Positions 1 to 8,490 of a stretch of DNA of 54,670 bases are shown here, piece by piece. A program made the translations under genes and the position numbers. Position 1 is the stretch's first letter; each line of letters starts with the position of its first letter. Where the stretch lies: positions 1-54,670 of the forward strand of contig SCVB01000098.1 in NCBI GenBank assembly GCA_004296955.1. The letters run 5' to 3'. Below the pieces are notes generated by a model. The model was not told the DNA's origin. It made no database searches and worked only from the letters and a program-made list of their open reading frames with translations. Source of the DNA: Brevundimonas sp. GTDB lineage: Bacteria; Pseudomonadota; Alphaproteobacteria; Caulobacterales; Caulobacteraceae.

Positions 1-103
1 AACAGGTTCTGCGGGACCGACCCGGGGCGATGGCTGAGATATGGCGACCCGACCGAGACCTACTCATTTCGCGCCTCGGACCGTTCGACTAACAAGCTTT
101 GAC

Positions 104-127
104 GTCCGCTTTGGGTCGGGGGCCGAC
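104..127. repeat. Degenerate short intergenic repeat, copy 1
   Basis: The stretch begins GTCCGCTTTGGGTCG and ends in a GC-rich partial complement. It shares the GTCCGCT..GGGTCG core and the spacing with a second copy at 475-498. From memory, a palindrome of the form GTCCGCTTT-GGGTC-AAAGCGGAC is a common scattered repeat in alphaproteobacterial intergenic DNA; I could not verify this. The two copies bracket the small ORF at 175-483. Confidence 0.5.
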
Positions 128-145
128 AGTCGCCTAAGGGTGGAA

Positions 146-163
146 AGCAGGCCCTCGCCTGCT
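146..163 (+). other. Small hairpin upstream of the first ORF
   Basis: AGCAGGC-CCTC-GCCTGCT is a perfect 7-bp stem with a 4-nt loop. It ends 12 bases before the ATG at 175. It is not followed by a T run, so it is more likely to affect the leader of the small ORF than to terminate transcription. No gene is visible in bases 1-174. Confidence 0.35.
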
Positions 164-174
164 AGGCTCCGGAC

Positions 175-483
175 ATGACGGATCATCCCGCAATCGAGCT
201 GAATAGGCTGCGTGAAATTGGCTGGATCGCTTGGGACCCCATCGGTCTGGCCGACACCGACTGTCCTCGGGATGAATACGACGCCTATCTTCTTCAAGCC
301 GTCAGCCGATTGCGGCAAGGGCAACCGGTTGACGCCGTCTCAAGCTATCTTGTGGACATCGCCTCGCAACACATGGGCCTCGGTCCTTCGACTTCCAGCT
401 CCCGCGCCGCTTCGGACCGAACCGCAAAACTGATCAGCGAGTATCTAGGCAACTTCCCGGCGGGGCCATTGAAGGTCCGCTGA
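175..483 (+). CDS. Small conserved-looking hypothetical protein (102 aa)
   Basis: This is a soluble, acidic, mostly helical 102-residue protein with no signal peptide or membrane segment. The N-terminal half reads like a folded domain, with REIGWIAWDPIGL at about residues 13-25 and then a DEYDAYLLQAV helix. The Ser/Ala-rich C-terminal third could be a tail. The texture resembles small hypothetical proteins of alphaproteobacteria with a WDPIGL...DEYD motif, but I cannot name a family. The stop codon lies inside the second copy of the short repeat (475-498), directly against the broken cheB. The gene therefore probably arrived, or was brought next to the chemotaxis genes, by a rearrangement at that repeat. 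The function is unknown. Confidence 0.6.
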   Translation: MTDHPAIELNRLREIGWIAWDPIGLADTDCPRDEYDAYLLQAVSRLRQGQPVDAVSSYLVDIASQHMGLGPSTSSSRAASDRTAKLISEYLGNFPAGPLKVR

Positions 484-498
484 GGGTCGAGAGCGGCC
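475..498. repeat. Degenerate short intergenic repeat, copy 2, at the cheB break
   Basis: The stretch reads GTCCGCT-GA-GGGTCGA-GAGCGG and is an imperfect palindrome (GTCCGCT against AGCGG.C). It matches the core of the 104-127 copy. It contains the stop codon of the upstream ORF. CheB-like protein sequence (ALLKLFAALRG) begins immediately after it. Confidence 0.5.
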
Positions 499-1029
499 CT
501 GCTGAAGCTGTTCGCGGCGCTGCGCGGCGCCGTGGAGCAGCCGATCCTGCTGACCCAGCACATGCCCCCCACCTTCACCGCCCTGCTGGCGGAGCAATTG
601 ACCCGCGCCGGCGACCGGCCCTGCGCCGAGGCCCGGGACGGCGACCGGATCAAGCCCGGCCACTGCTACATCGCACCCGGCGGCTGGCACATGACGGTGA
701 CGCGCGAGGCCGCGATGCCGACCCTGCGCCTGAACCAGGACCCGCCCGAGAATTTCTGCCGTCCGGCTGTGGACCCCCTGTTCCGCACGGCGGCCCGGGT
801 GTTCGGCTCCAGCGCCTTGGGCGTCATCCTGACCGGCATGGGTTCAGACGGCGCGCTGGGCTGCGAGACCCTGGCGCGTGCGGGCGGCCATTTCATCGTC
901 CAGGACGAAGCCTCGAGCGTGGTCTGGGGCATGCCCGGAGCGGCGGCCGCGACCGGACTCGCCGGAGGGGTCCTGCCCCTCGACCAGATCGCGCCCTGGC
1001 TGAGACGCGTCAGCGGAGCGACCTCATGA
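484..1029 (+). pseudogene. cheB: Truncated cheB: C-terminal methylesterase fragment
   Basis: The readable fragment is the second half of the CheB protein-glutamate methylesterase, which removes methyl groups from chemoreceptors. The frame opens at 484; a GTG at 532 would be the first usable start. Visible CheB signatures are the histidine in LLTQHMPPTF and the aspartate in LTGMGSDGALG. A complete CheB has about 340-360 residues: an N-terminal receiver, a linker, and a catalytic domain that opens with a GxSTGG serine motif. Here the receiver, the linker and the serine motif are missing; homology starts at ALLKLFAALRG, just downstream of the repeat at 475-498. The remnant overlaps cheR by ATGA. 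Without the nucleophilic serine it should be inactive. An intact cheB elsewhere in the genome cannot be excluded. Confidence 0.85.
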
Positions 1030-1859
1030 CCGGACCCGACTACGACCATTTCTGCCGGCTGGTCCGGCAAAGGTCCGGCCTCGTCCTGACCCCGGAGAAG
1101 GCCTACCTCGTCTCCAGCCGTTTGGCCCCGGTCGCCCGCGCCGAGGGATTGGCCACGGTGGCGGAGCTGCTCGCCGTGCTCCGGATCGGGGCGTCGGAGA
1201 CCCTGTTGCAGCAGGCGGTCGATGTCATGGCGACCCACGAATCCTACTTCTTCCGCGACGCCGCCCCCTTCGAACAGCTGGCCGAGGCTGTCCTGCCGCC
1301 CCTGATCGCCGCCCGCCAGGCCCAGCGCACCCTTCGTATCTGGTGCGCCGCCTGCTCCAGCGGGCAGGAGCCCTATTCCGTCGCCATGATCCTGATGGAG
1401 ATGGGATACCGACTGGCGGGCTGGAAGCTGGAGATCCTGGCCACGGACATGTCCGAGCCGATCCTGCGCAAGGCGAGCGCCGGCCTGTACAATGATTTCG
1501 AGGTCAACCGCGGCCTGTCGCCGGAGCGCCAGGCGCGCTGGTTCAAACAGGAGCCGGACGGCTGGCGGGTGTCGCCCAAGCTGCAGCAGATGGTCCGGTT
1601 CAGGCCGCACAACCTGCTGCAGGGATCGGCCGGCCTGGGCGTCTTCGACGTGATCTTCTGTCGTAATGTGCTGATCTATTTCGACATCGAGACCAAGCGC
1701 CAGATCCTCGACCACGTCAGCCGCGCCATGGCCGCCGACGGCTCGCTCCTGCTCGGCAGCGCCGAGACCGTCCTGGGGGTGTCGAGCGCGGTGGAGCCGG
1801 TCCCCGGACTGCGCGGCCTCTACCGCCCCGCCGGCAGGACCCTGGCCCGCTCGGCCTGA
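1026..1859 (+). CDS. cheR: Chemotaxis protein methyltransferase CheR
   Basis: CheR transfers methyl groups from S-adenosylmethionine to glutamates of chemoreceptors in the cytoplasm. The 277-residue length is normal. The N-terminal all-alpha domain spans about residues 1-75 (YDHFCRLVRQRSGL) and is followed by the Rossmann methyltransferase domain. The SAM-binding signature is WCAACSSGQEPYS at about residue 106, and CRNVLIYFD at about 212 is the classic CheR motif. The ATG overlaps the stop of the cheB remnant, showing the ancestral cheB-cheR coupling. With cheB broken, methylation by this enzyme may be unopposed unless another CheB exists. Confidence 0.95.
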   Translation: MTGPDYDHFCRLVRQRSGLVLTPEKAYLVSSRLAPVARAEGLATVAELLAVLRIGASETLLQQAVDVMATHESYFFRDAAPFEQLAEAVLPPLIAARQAQRTLRIWCAACSSGQEPYSVAMILMEMGYRLAGWKLEILATDMSEPILRKASAGLYNDFEVNRGLSPERQARWFKQEPDGWRVSPKLQQMVRFRPHNLLQGSAGLGVFDVIFCRNVLIYFDIETKRQILDHVSRAMAADGSLLLGSAETVLGVSSAVEPVPGLRGLYRPAGRTLARSA

Positions 1860-1882
1860 GAACCCCGGGCCGCAACGCGAAC

Positions 1883-1906
1883 GGCCCGCCGACGGATCGG
1901 CGGGCC
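1883..1906. terminator. Bidirectional terminator-like hairpin between cheR and mcp
   Basis: GGCCCGCCGA-CGGA-TCGGCGGGCC is a perfect 10-bp GC stem with a 4-nt loop. It sits between the convergent ends of cheR (1859) and the chemoreceptor gene (1933). There is no strong T run on either side. Confidence 0.65.
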
Positions 1907-1932
1907 GGCGCATGCAACAGGCGGGCGTGCGG

Positions 1933-3900
1933 CTAGAGCAGGCCGTCCATCTCGCGGCTCAGCGCTTCCGCCTGGACCGCCAGCTCGCCCGAGGCGGTGA
2001 GCAGCTGGGCCGAGGCGGCGCTGGTCTGGGACACCCCCTCGTTCAGGCCCTGGATGTTGCTGGACACCTCCTGGGTGCTGGCGGCGGCCTCCGTCACATT
2101 GGCGGAGATTTCCCCGGTCGCGGCCGACTGTTCCTCCACCGCGCTGGCGATGGCGGCGGCGATCTCGGCGACCTTGCCGATGGTGTCCGCAATGCCCTGG
2201 ATGGCCGAGACCGAGGTGCTGGTCGCCGCCTGCATGGCCGAGACCTCCGAGGAGATCTCGTGCGTGGCCTTGGCGGTCTGATCGCTCAGGCTCTTCACCT
2301 CGGACGCCACCACCGCGAAGCCCTTGCCGGCGTCCCCGGCCCGGGCCGCCTCGATCGTGGCGTTCAGGGCCAGCAGCTTGGTCTGGCCGGCGATGTTGTT
2401 GATCAGGGTGACGACGTTGCCGATCTTCTGGGCCGCCTCCGCCAGGGTCTGGATGGCCGCCTTGGTCGTATCCGTTTCGGACACCGCCCGTTGGGTGATG
2501 TTGGTGGATTCCGCGACCTGCCGCGCGATCTCCGAGATGGAGGCCGACAGCTCCTCCCCGGCCGCCGAGACGGTCTGGACATTGCTGGACGCGATCTGCG
2601 CCGCGCTGGCGACCGCCGCCGCCTGGGTGGTGGCCTCGGCCGCCGTCTGGGCCATCGCTTCGGCGGTCGCCCGCATCTCCGTGGACGCCGACGAGACGAT
2701 GTTGGAGATCTCCTTCACCCGCTCGGCGATCCGGCGCTGCGCGGTGATGTCCGAGGCGTATTTCATCACCTTCATCGGCTTGCCGGCGGCGTCGCAGATG
2801 GGGTTGTAGCTGGCCTGGATCCACACCTCGGACCCATCCTTGGTGATCCGCCTGTACTGGTTGCTGTCATGCTCGCCGCGGTTCAGCTTCTCCCAGAAGG
2901 CCCGGTATTCAGGCGTGTTCCGTTCGGCCGGGGCCAGGAACATGCTGTGGTGCTGCCCCTGGATCTCTTCGAGCGAATAGCCGAGCGTCTTCAGTAAGTT
3001 GGGGTTCGCGGTCACGACCCTGCCGTCCATGGTGAATTCGATCACCGCCTGGGCCTTGCTGATCGCCGCCATCTGGTTGGCCAGGTCCGTATTCAGCGCC
3101 TCGGCCGCCCGAATCTCGGTCACATTGGCCCATTCCAGCGAGTTGCCCACGTGGACGCCGTCTTCGTCATAAGTGGCGTTGACGCACAGATGGATGATCA
3201 GGCCGCCGATGCGAATGTCGGTCTTGTAGGGCATGCGCGACGTATCGCCGAGCAGCCGGCGCTGGTGCGACGGATCCTTGTGGAAACGGTCGATACAGGT
3301 TCCGACGATCCGGTCCGGATCGAAGTCCGCCCACAGCAGCCGGATCTCCGGCGCAATGCCCTTGAGCAGCGCCTTGGTGCTCTCATTGACGTAGGTAATG
3401 TTCAGGTCGCGATCGACCATCATGACGGAACTGGACAGCGTCTCCGCGGCCCGCTGCACCCGCAGGCCGGCCTGTCGTTCCTGGACGATGCGGGTGATGT
3501 CGGTAGCGTATTTGACCACCTTCGTGGGCCGGCCCGAGGCATCCATGATCGGATTGTAGCTGGCCTGGATCCACACCTCCCGGCCGCCCTTGCCGATGCG
3601 GCGGTACTGCCCGGCGTCGAACTCTCCGCGGCCCAGCCGTTCCCAGAAGGCGCGGTAGGCGGGGGCGGCCTGCTCGGCGGGGTCGACGAACAGGCTGTGG
3701 TGCTTGCCGCGCACCTCGGCGAGCGAATAGCCGAGGGCGTTGAGGAAGTTGTCGTTGGCGTCGAGGACCGTGCCGTCGAGCGCAAACTCGATCACCGCCT
3801 GGGACTTGCGGATAGCGTCGACCTGGCCGCGGTAGTCTTCCAGCAGGGCGTCGAACGTCAGCGAGTCGTCAGGGGCTTTGAGAGCTGCGGCGGTGGACAT
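1933..3900 (-). CDS. Soluble methyl-accepting chemotaxis protein with three PAS domains
   Basis: This is a cytoplasmic chemoreceptor of 655 residues with no signal peptide or transmembrane helix. PAS 1 spans about residues 25-140, a divergent PAS 2 about 150-262, and PAS 3 about 275-392. A coiled-coil signalling domain runs from about 395 to 655. PAS 1 and PAS 3 are close copies: both carry KxQAVIEF, an LGYSL helix, HHSxF, YRAFWE, QYRRI and [10 protein letters not shown]. They therefore arose by internal duplication. The hairpin tip reads [19 protein letters not shown]...[12 protein letters not shown], the contact site for CheA and CheW. PAS domains of this type often sense redox state or energy through a bound cofactor, but no ligand can be assigned from sequence. 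The gene is followed after 61 bp by cheW in the same leftward unit. Confidence 0.93.
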   Translation of the reverse strand: MSTAAALKAPDDSLTFDALLEDYRGQVDAIRKSQAVIEFALDGTVLDANDNFLNALGYSLAEVRGKHHSLFVDPAEQAAPAYRAFWERLGRGEFDAGQYRRIGKGGREVWIQASYNPIMDASGRPTKVVKYATDITRIVQERQAGLRVQRAAETLSSSVMMVDRDLNITYVNESTKALLKGIAPEIRLLWADFDPDRIVGTCIDRFHKDPSHQRRLLGDTSRMPYKTDIRIGGLIIHLCVNATYDEDGVHVGNSLEWANVTEIRAAEALNTDLANQMAAISKAQAVIEFTMDGRVVTANPNLLKTLGYSLEEIQGQHHSMFLAPAERNTPEYRAFWEKLNRGEHDSNQYRRITKDGSEVWIQASYNPICDAAGKPMKVMKYASDITAQRRIAERVKEISNIVSSASTEMRATAEAMAQTAAEATTQAAAVASAAQIASSNVQTVSAAGEELSASISEIARQVAESTNITQRAVSETDTTKAAIQTLAEAAQKIGNVVTLINNIAGQTKLLALNATIEAARAGDAGKGFAVVASEVKSLSDQTAKATHEISSEVSAMQAATSTSVSAIQGIADTIGKVAEIAAAIASAVEEQSAATGEISANVTEAAASTQEVSSNIQGLNEGVSQTSAASAQLLTASGELAVQAEALSREMDGLL

Positions 3901-3961
3901 TTTGGTTTCCTTCTGAGGCTCGCCGACCGGCTGTCGGCCGGGTTTGGCGGAGTTGGTCGGG

Positions 3962-4444
3962 TCAGGCGGCCATGGCCGGGGGGCCAGACAGGGTCAGGAC
4001 CTGGGCGACGTTCAGGACCAGCAGGAGCTCGTCCTCGAGGCGGTAGAGGCCGGCGCAGACGGCGCGCCATGCCGGCGACAGGGTCACAGGGCCGGGCTCA
4101 TGCTCGGCGGGCTCCAGCCACAGGACGTCGCCGACGTCGTCGACGACCAGCGCATAGAGCTCGCCGCCGTGCTCGACGATCACGCACATCGAGCGGTCGT
4201 CCGTGGCCCGCGGCGCCATGCCCAGTCTGCGGCGCATATCGACCGCCGTGACGATACGGCCGCGCAGGTTGAGCGATCCCGCCACCTCCGGCGGAGCCAG
4301 CGGCACCCGGTTGATCGGCGTCTCGGAAATCACGTCCTGCACCGACAGGACCGGCACGCCGAAGGTTTGGTCGCCGACCCTGATCGACACCAGGCCGTCG
4401 GAGGAGTCGGTCGCCACCAGCGAGTTTTCGACGCGGATGCTCAT
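3962..4444 (-). CDS. cheW: Chemotaxis adaptor protein CheW
   Basis: CheW couples chemoreceptors to the CheA kinase. The protein has 160 residues, the usual size. A single CheW beta-barrel domain fills it: [22 protein letters not shown] opens the fold, and the core [20 protein letters not shown] (about residues 57-76) is diagnostic. The start ATG at 4444 overlaps the stop of cheA in an ATGA junction, so the two are translationally coupled. It is the middle gene of cheA-cheW-mcp. Confidence 0.95.
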   Translation of the reverse strand: MSIRVENSLVATDSSDGLVSIRVGDQTFGVPVLSVQDVISETPINRVPLAPPEVAGSLNLRGRIVTAVDMRRRLGMAPRATDDRSMCVIVEHGGELYALVVDDVGDVLWLEPAEHEPGPVTLSPAWRAVCAGLYRLEDELLLVLNVAQVLTLSGPPAMAA

Positions 4445-7400
4445 GCGGCCCCCCTGAGTTCGCCGAGGGCCCCGGACACGGCGTCCAGCAGCGTCGAATG
4501 GGCCATGCCCCCGGCGCCGCCGGCGGTCATGGTGTTGTGGATCGCCAGGCTGAGCAGGGGCGTCTTGTGCCAGTCGGTGGCCCGGTTGAGCGTCGCCGCC
4601 AGTTGCCGCGCATTCTCCGCGTTCGAGGTGTCCGCCATAATCAGCTGGAACCGCTCGCCGGAGTCATAGAGCCCCAGGGCCGCGACCGGATCCTCGGCCA
4701 CGACCACCTCGTAGCCCGCCTGCGCCAGCAGCGGCCGCAGCAGGAGCTGGGAGAACGGGCTCTGGTCGACCAGCAACAGGCGACGCCGTCCTCCGGACGC
4801 ATCCCCCGGCGGCGTCCCGGCCGCCGGCTCGGTCGCCGCCGTGGGCGCCGGGGCCGCCCGGCCAGACGGGTCGATCGCGGGCGCGGCCTCGTCGGGGAAG
4901 GCCCGGCTCCAGTAGTAGGAGACGTCGATCAACTCCGTCGCCACGCCGCCGATGATGAGGCCGCCCAGGGCGCCCGCGCCGGCCGCGGTCATATCGGGCT
5001 CGACCACGCATTCCACGATGTCGACGATCTCGTTGACCAGCAGGCCCACGGACCGGTCGTCGCGGCTGAAGACCAGCAGCGGCCGCTGGTCCGGCCCGTC
5101 CCAGGCGTTCGCCGGCGCCGCGTCCGGGCCGATGACCGGCATCAGCCGTCCACGATACTGGATGACGCTGCGACCATCGATCCACTCGATCTGGTCGGCC
5201 GCGACCTCCTCGATACGCGACACGTTCGCCAGCGGCGCGGCCTTGAGCGTGTCGTTGGCGGCGCGGAACACCAGCAGGGCGGACATCGCCTGCTGCTTTC
5301 CGGCGTCCTCGGCGTTCTCGCAGTCCAGCACCCCCGCCGCGCCCTGCCCCGCGCCCGTCTCGACGGAGATTCCCTTGAGGTCGAGGATCAGGATCACCGA
5401 GCCGTCGCCCAGGATGGTGGCCCCCGAATAGAGCTTCAGGTGGCGAAGAACGCTGGCGACCGGCTTGACGACAATCTCTTCGGTGTCGAAGACCCGGTCC
5501 ACGATCACGCCGAAGGTGAAGGCGCCGACCCGCGCCACGATGATGCAGGCCTCGGCTGGCGGCTCGCCCGCGGGCTCGAGCCCCAGCAGCGCCTGCAGCG
5601 ACACAAGCGGCAACAGGCGGTCGCGCAACCTCAGCACCGCCACCCCGTCGATATATTCGATGGTCCGACCCGAGCCGCCGCTGGCGCTGACGAGTTCGAC
5701 CAGGCTGGACTGGGGCATGGCGAACCGCTCGCCGCAGCATTCCACGATCAGGGCCGAGACGATGGTCAGGGTCAGGGGAATGCGGATGGTGAAACAGGCG
5801 CCGCGGCCCTCGACCGACGCCAGTTCGATGGCTCCGCCAATCTTCTCGATATTGGTCCTGACGACATCCATGCCGACCCCGCGCCCGGACACGGAAGTCA
5901 CCTCCGCGGCGGTCGAAAGGCCGGGCAGGAAGATCAGCTGCCGCGCCTCGAGATCGGACATCTGCTCGGCCTGGAGGGGCGTCAGCACGCCGGCCGCCAC
6001 CGCCTTGGCGCGCAGCTTATCGGCGGGAAGCCCTCGCCCGTCGTCGGATATTTCGATGACGATCGCGCCGCCCTCGTGCCGCGCCTGAAGGGTGATCCGC
6101 CCGGTCTCAGGCTTGCCCGCAGCGGCCCGCTCCGCCGGCGTCTCCAGCCCATGGTCGGCCGCGTTGCGGATCATGTGGGTGAGCGGATCCTTGATCAGCT
6201 CAAGGACCTGGCGATCCAGCTCGGTATCCTGCCCGACCATGACCAGGTCGATGGACTTGCCCAGGTCCTGGGCCAGGTCGCGCACCAGGCGCGGCAGCTT
6301 GGCCCAGGCCCCGCTGATCGGCTGCATCCGCGTGGTCATCACGCCTTCCTGCAGTTCGCTGGTGACCTGGTTGAGCCGGTTCAACGGCGCCGCGAACGGG
6401 CTCTCGGGCTCCAGCCGAAGGGTCTGGATCAGCTGGTTGCGGATCAGCACGAGTTCACTGACCACCGTCATCAGATGCTCCAGCGCATCGACGCTGACGC
6501 GGATGGTCTGGGCCGGGCCGGAGGGCTCGGCCTCGCTCCTCGGCGACGGGGCGGAGGCGGGCGATGTCACGGCCACGGGGGCCGCCGGGCCGGTCTCGAC
6601 GACCGTATCCGGCGCCGGCGCGGCGAACGCCTCCGGAGCGGATGCCGCCGCCTCGGCGGGTTCGCAGTCGACCAGCATCGCCAGCTCGTCGATAGCGGCG
6701 TCGGCTATATCCAGCGCACCCAGGGACTCCCCGACCAGGGAGAACACCCGCCCGGCCTCCGCGGCCGTAAGCGGGCTGTCGACGAACCCGGCCAGGGCGG
6801 TCGCGAAGCCGCGTCCCCGCTCCGCCTTTCGGGCCAGGGAACCGAGGCTGTCGCGCATCGCGGCCTGGAGCCGGTCGGGGTCGGCGTTCGCGAACACCGC
6901 CCCGACGAGGCCGTCGGACGCCAGCCGCCCGACCGCGGCTTCCGCCGCCGCATCCAGCGTGGCGTCTCCGCCCAGGCGACAGATCAGCCGGCGGGCGTCC
7001 TCCTCTTCCCGGGGAGCGACGATCGCCTCGGGGGCTTCCCCGACCGCCGCCGCGGGCGCCTCCAAAAGCCCTTCCAGCCGCGCGATCAGGGCTGAATCGT
7101 CGCCTTCCGGTTCGGCAGCCGTGGCGCAGAGCGCGTCGGTCAGGGACCGGATCAGATCCACCGTCTCGAGGACAGCGGACACCGCGACCGGGGTCACGGG
7201 CAACACCCCGTCCCGGAAGGCGCCGAGCACATTCTCCGCCGCGTGAGCCACCGTTTGCAGCCGGATCAGGCCCAGGAAGCCGCAGGTGCCCTTGATGGTG
7301 TGAATCAGTCTGAAGATGCCGCCGAGCGTGGCGGGGTCGTCGGGCTGCTGCTCGAAGCGCACCAGTTCGCTGTCCAGCGCCTCAAGGCCCTCGCGGGTTT

Positions 7401-7455
7401 CGGCGATAAAGTCGGCAACCAAGTCGTCCAAGCGCAACCCCCAATTCATCCCCAT
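4441..7455 (-). CDS. cheA: Hybrid chemotaxis histidine kinase CheA
   Basis: CheA autophosphorylates in receptor arrays and donates phosphate to CheY and CheB. At 1004 residues it is longer than the usual 650-750. An HPt domain carries H52 in RLIHTIKGTCGFL. A degenerate HPt-like, Ala/Pro-rich region spans about 90-310, and the dimerisation helices lie near 320-375. The ATPase domain has its N box in HMIRNAADHG (about 430) and its G box in DDGRGLP. A CheW domain follows at about 560-690, then a second CheW-like domain at about 722-845. A receiver-like tail lies at about 888-1000. The tail keeps LLLVDQS and MADTS, but I find no conserved C-terminal lysine, so it may be a pseudoreceiver. ATGs at 7455 and 7449 are both possible starts. 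Confidence 0.94.
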   Translation of the reverse strand: MGMNWGLRLDDLVADFIAETREGLEALDSELVRFEQQPDDPATLGGIFRLIHTIKGTCGFLGLIRLQTVAHAAENVLGAFRDGVLPVTPVAVSAVLETVDLIRSLTDALCATAAEPEGDDSALIARLEGLLEAPAAAVGEAPEAIVAPREEEDARRLICRLGGDATLDAAAEAAVGRLASDGLVGAVFANADPDRLQAAMRDSLGSLARKAERGRGFATALAGFVDSPLTAAEAGRVFSLVGESLGALDIADAAIDELAMLVDCEPAEAAASAPEAFAAPAPDTVVETGPAAPVAVTSPASAPSPRSEAEPSGPAQTIRVSVDALEHLMTVVSELVLIRNQLIQTLRLEPESPFAAPLNRLNQVTSELQEGVMTTRMQPISGAWAKLPRLVRDLAQDLGKSIDLVMVGQDTELDRQVLELIKDPLTHMIRNAADHGLETPAERAAAGKPETGRITLQARHEGGAIVIEISDDGRGLPADKLRAKAVAAGVLTPLQAEQMSDLEARQLIFLPGLSTAAEVTSVSGRGVGMDVVRTNIEKIGGAIELASVEGRGACFTIRIPLTLTIVSALIVECCGERFAMPQSSLVELVSASGGSGRTIEYIDGVAVLRLRDRLLPLVSLQALLGLEPAGEPPAEACIIVARVGAFTFGVIVDRVFDTEEIVVKPVASVLRHLKLYSGATILGDGSVILILDLKGISVETGAGQGAAGVLDCENAEDAGKQQAMSALLVFRAANDTLKAAPLANVSRIEEVAADQIEWIDGRSVIQYRGRLMPVIGPDAAPANAWDGPDQRPLLVFSRDDRSVGLLVNEIVDIVECVVEPDMTAAGAGALGGLIIGGVATELIDVSYYWSRAFPDEAAPAIDPSGRAAPAPTAATEPAAGTPPGDASGGRRRLLLVDQSPFSQLLLRPLLAQAGYEVVVAEDPVAALGLYDSGERFQLIMADTSNAENARQLAATLNRATDWHKTPLLSLAIHNTMTAGGAGGMAHSTLLDAVSGALGELRGAA

Positions 7456-7733
7456 GTATAGAGGGCTGACTGATGGTTAATACGGCATGAATCCGCCTGG
7501 CTATCGAGCACTATTTGACTGTCGCACCAACTTACTTGCTAATAGCGGTTACCGAATGCTTGAATCGTCTAACAGCTACACTCTCTTGATGTGATTTATT
7601 GCACCTGACGGTTAATCTATAAAGCTGTTCGCGATCATAATACACGATATCCGACGCGCGCCGGTAACCTCCTGTTATCCATCGACCAGCACCTTTCAGC
7701 GAAAGACGCCCCCGCCAGAACGAGAGCCCACAG
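7456..7733. promoter_or_regulatory. Divergent cheA/cheY promoter region
   Basis: This 278-bp spacer is clearly more AT-rich than its flanks, as expected for back-to-back promoters. A TATAAA at 7618-7623 could be a -10 element for cheY, but its partner -35 (TTATTG, 16 bp upstream) is weak. I see no convincing sigma28 flagellar promoter and no FNR box. Confidence 0.5.
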
Positions 7734-8120
7734 ATGGCAGTCGACAAATCCATGAATGTCCTCGTCGTGGACGACTACAAGACGATGGTCCGCATCGTGC
7801 GCGGCCTGCTTGAGCAGCTGGGCTTCAGGAACATCGACGACGCGATGGACGGGGCGACGGCCCTGCAGAAGATCCAGCAGAACGACTACGGGCTGATCCT
7901 GTCGGACTGGAACATGGCGCCCATGACCGGCTACGAACTCCTGAAGGCGGTTCGCGCGGATCCGCGCACCAGGGCGACGCCGTTCGTCATGATCACCGCC
8001 GAGGCCAAGACCGAGAATGTGGTGGCTGCGCGCCAGGCGGGCGTGAACAACTACATTATCAAGCCCTTCACCCTTGCGGTCCTGAAGCAGAAACTCACCA
8101 CCGTCCTGGGGGAGCTCTGA
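7734..8120 (+). CDS. cheY: Chemotaxis response regulator CheY
   Basis: This is a single receiver domain of 128 residues that carries phosphate from CheA to the flagellar switch. The acidic pair is D13-D14 in VLVVDDYKTM, the phosphoacceptor is D58 in LILSDWNMAPMTG, the threonine position is in VMITAEA, and the conserved lysine is in YIIKPFT near residue 110. NWNM-type residues after the phosphoacceptor are typical of true CheY proteins. The stop is one base from the next gene's ATG, so it heads a tight rightward unit with the CheZ-like gene. Confidence 0.95.
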   Translation: MAVDKSMNVLVVDDYKTMVRIVRGLLEQLGFRNIDDAMDGATALQKIQQNDYGLILSDWNMAPMTGYELLKAVRADPRTRATPFVMITAEAKTENVVAARQAGVNNYIIKPFTLAVLKQKLTTVLGEL

Positions 8121-8121
8121 G

Positions 8122-8454
8122 ATGAGCGATCCCCTCGCGCTCCTTGAGCTGATCCGGCAGGAAATCGAGGCCGGGGTGGATGTCATCCTGACCGCCGCGA
8201 CCGCCGGACTCCAGGAATTGGCCGCGATCAGCGAAGGCGACGCCGCCATGGCCGGGAGGCTTGAAGCTCATCTGCTTCAGATCCTTGAGGGTTGCGCCTT
8301 CCAGGACCTCACGGGTCAAAGGCTGGAGCAGCTTGGCGCCATGCTCGGCGACCAGCCTGCGGGCGGCCGTCGGGTAGATCCCCTCCTGAACGGACCCGCC
8401 CTCCGGGGGCAGGGACTCGACCAGACGACAGCCGACCGTCTGCTGGAATCATGA
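8122..8454 (+). CDS. CheZ-like CheY-P phosphatase
   Basis: This is a short (110 aa), mostly helical protein. Its centre carries CAFQDLTGQRLEQL (residues 58-71), the CheZ signature. In E. coli CheZ the Asp and Gln of DFQDLTGQ (D143, Q147) perform dephosphorylation; the equivalents here would be D62 and Q66. The C-terminus (LLNGPALRGQGLDQTTADRLLES) resembles the CheY-binding tail of CheZ and the CheY-P-binding N-terminal peptide of FliM. E. coli CheZ has about 214 residues, so this is a reduced form lacking much of the long hairpin, as seen in alphaproteobacterial versions. Its position one base after cheY supports the role. Phosphatase activity is inferred from the motif. Confidence 0.78.
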   Translation: MSDPLALLELIRQEIEAGVDVILTAATAGLQELAAISEGDAAMAGRLEAHLLQILEGCAFQDLTGQRLEQLGAMLGDQPAGGRRVDPLLNGPALRGQGLDQTTADRLLES

Positions 8455-8490
8455 CGAAGGCTCCGGCGCGACCAGGGAAGCGAAGGCGAC

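Noticed and set aside
4498-7095. Very long open frame on the plus strand opposite cheA
   Set aside because: It is a GC-rich shadow: Arg/Gly/His/Gln-rich low-complexity protein with no motif, lying exactly over a well-supported cheA on the other strand.
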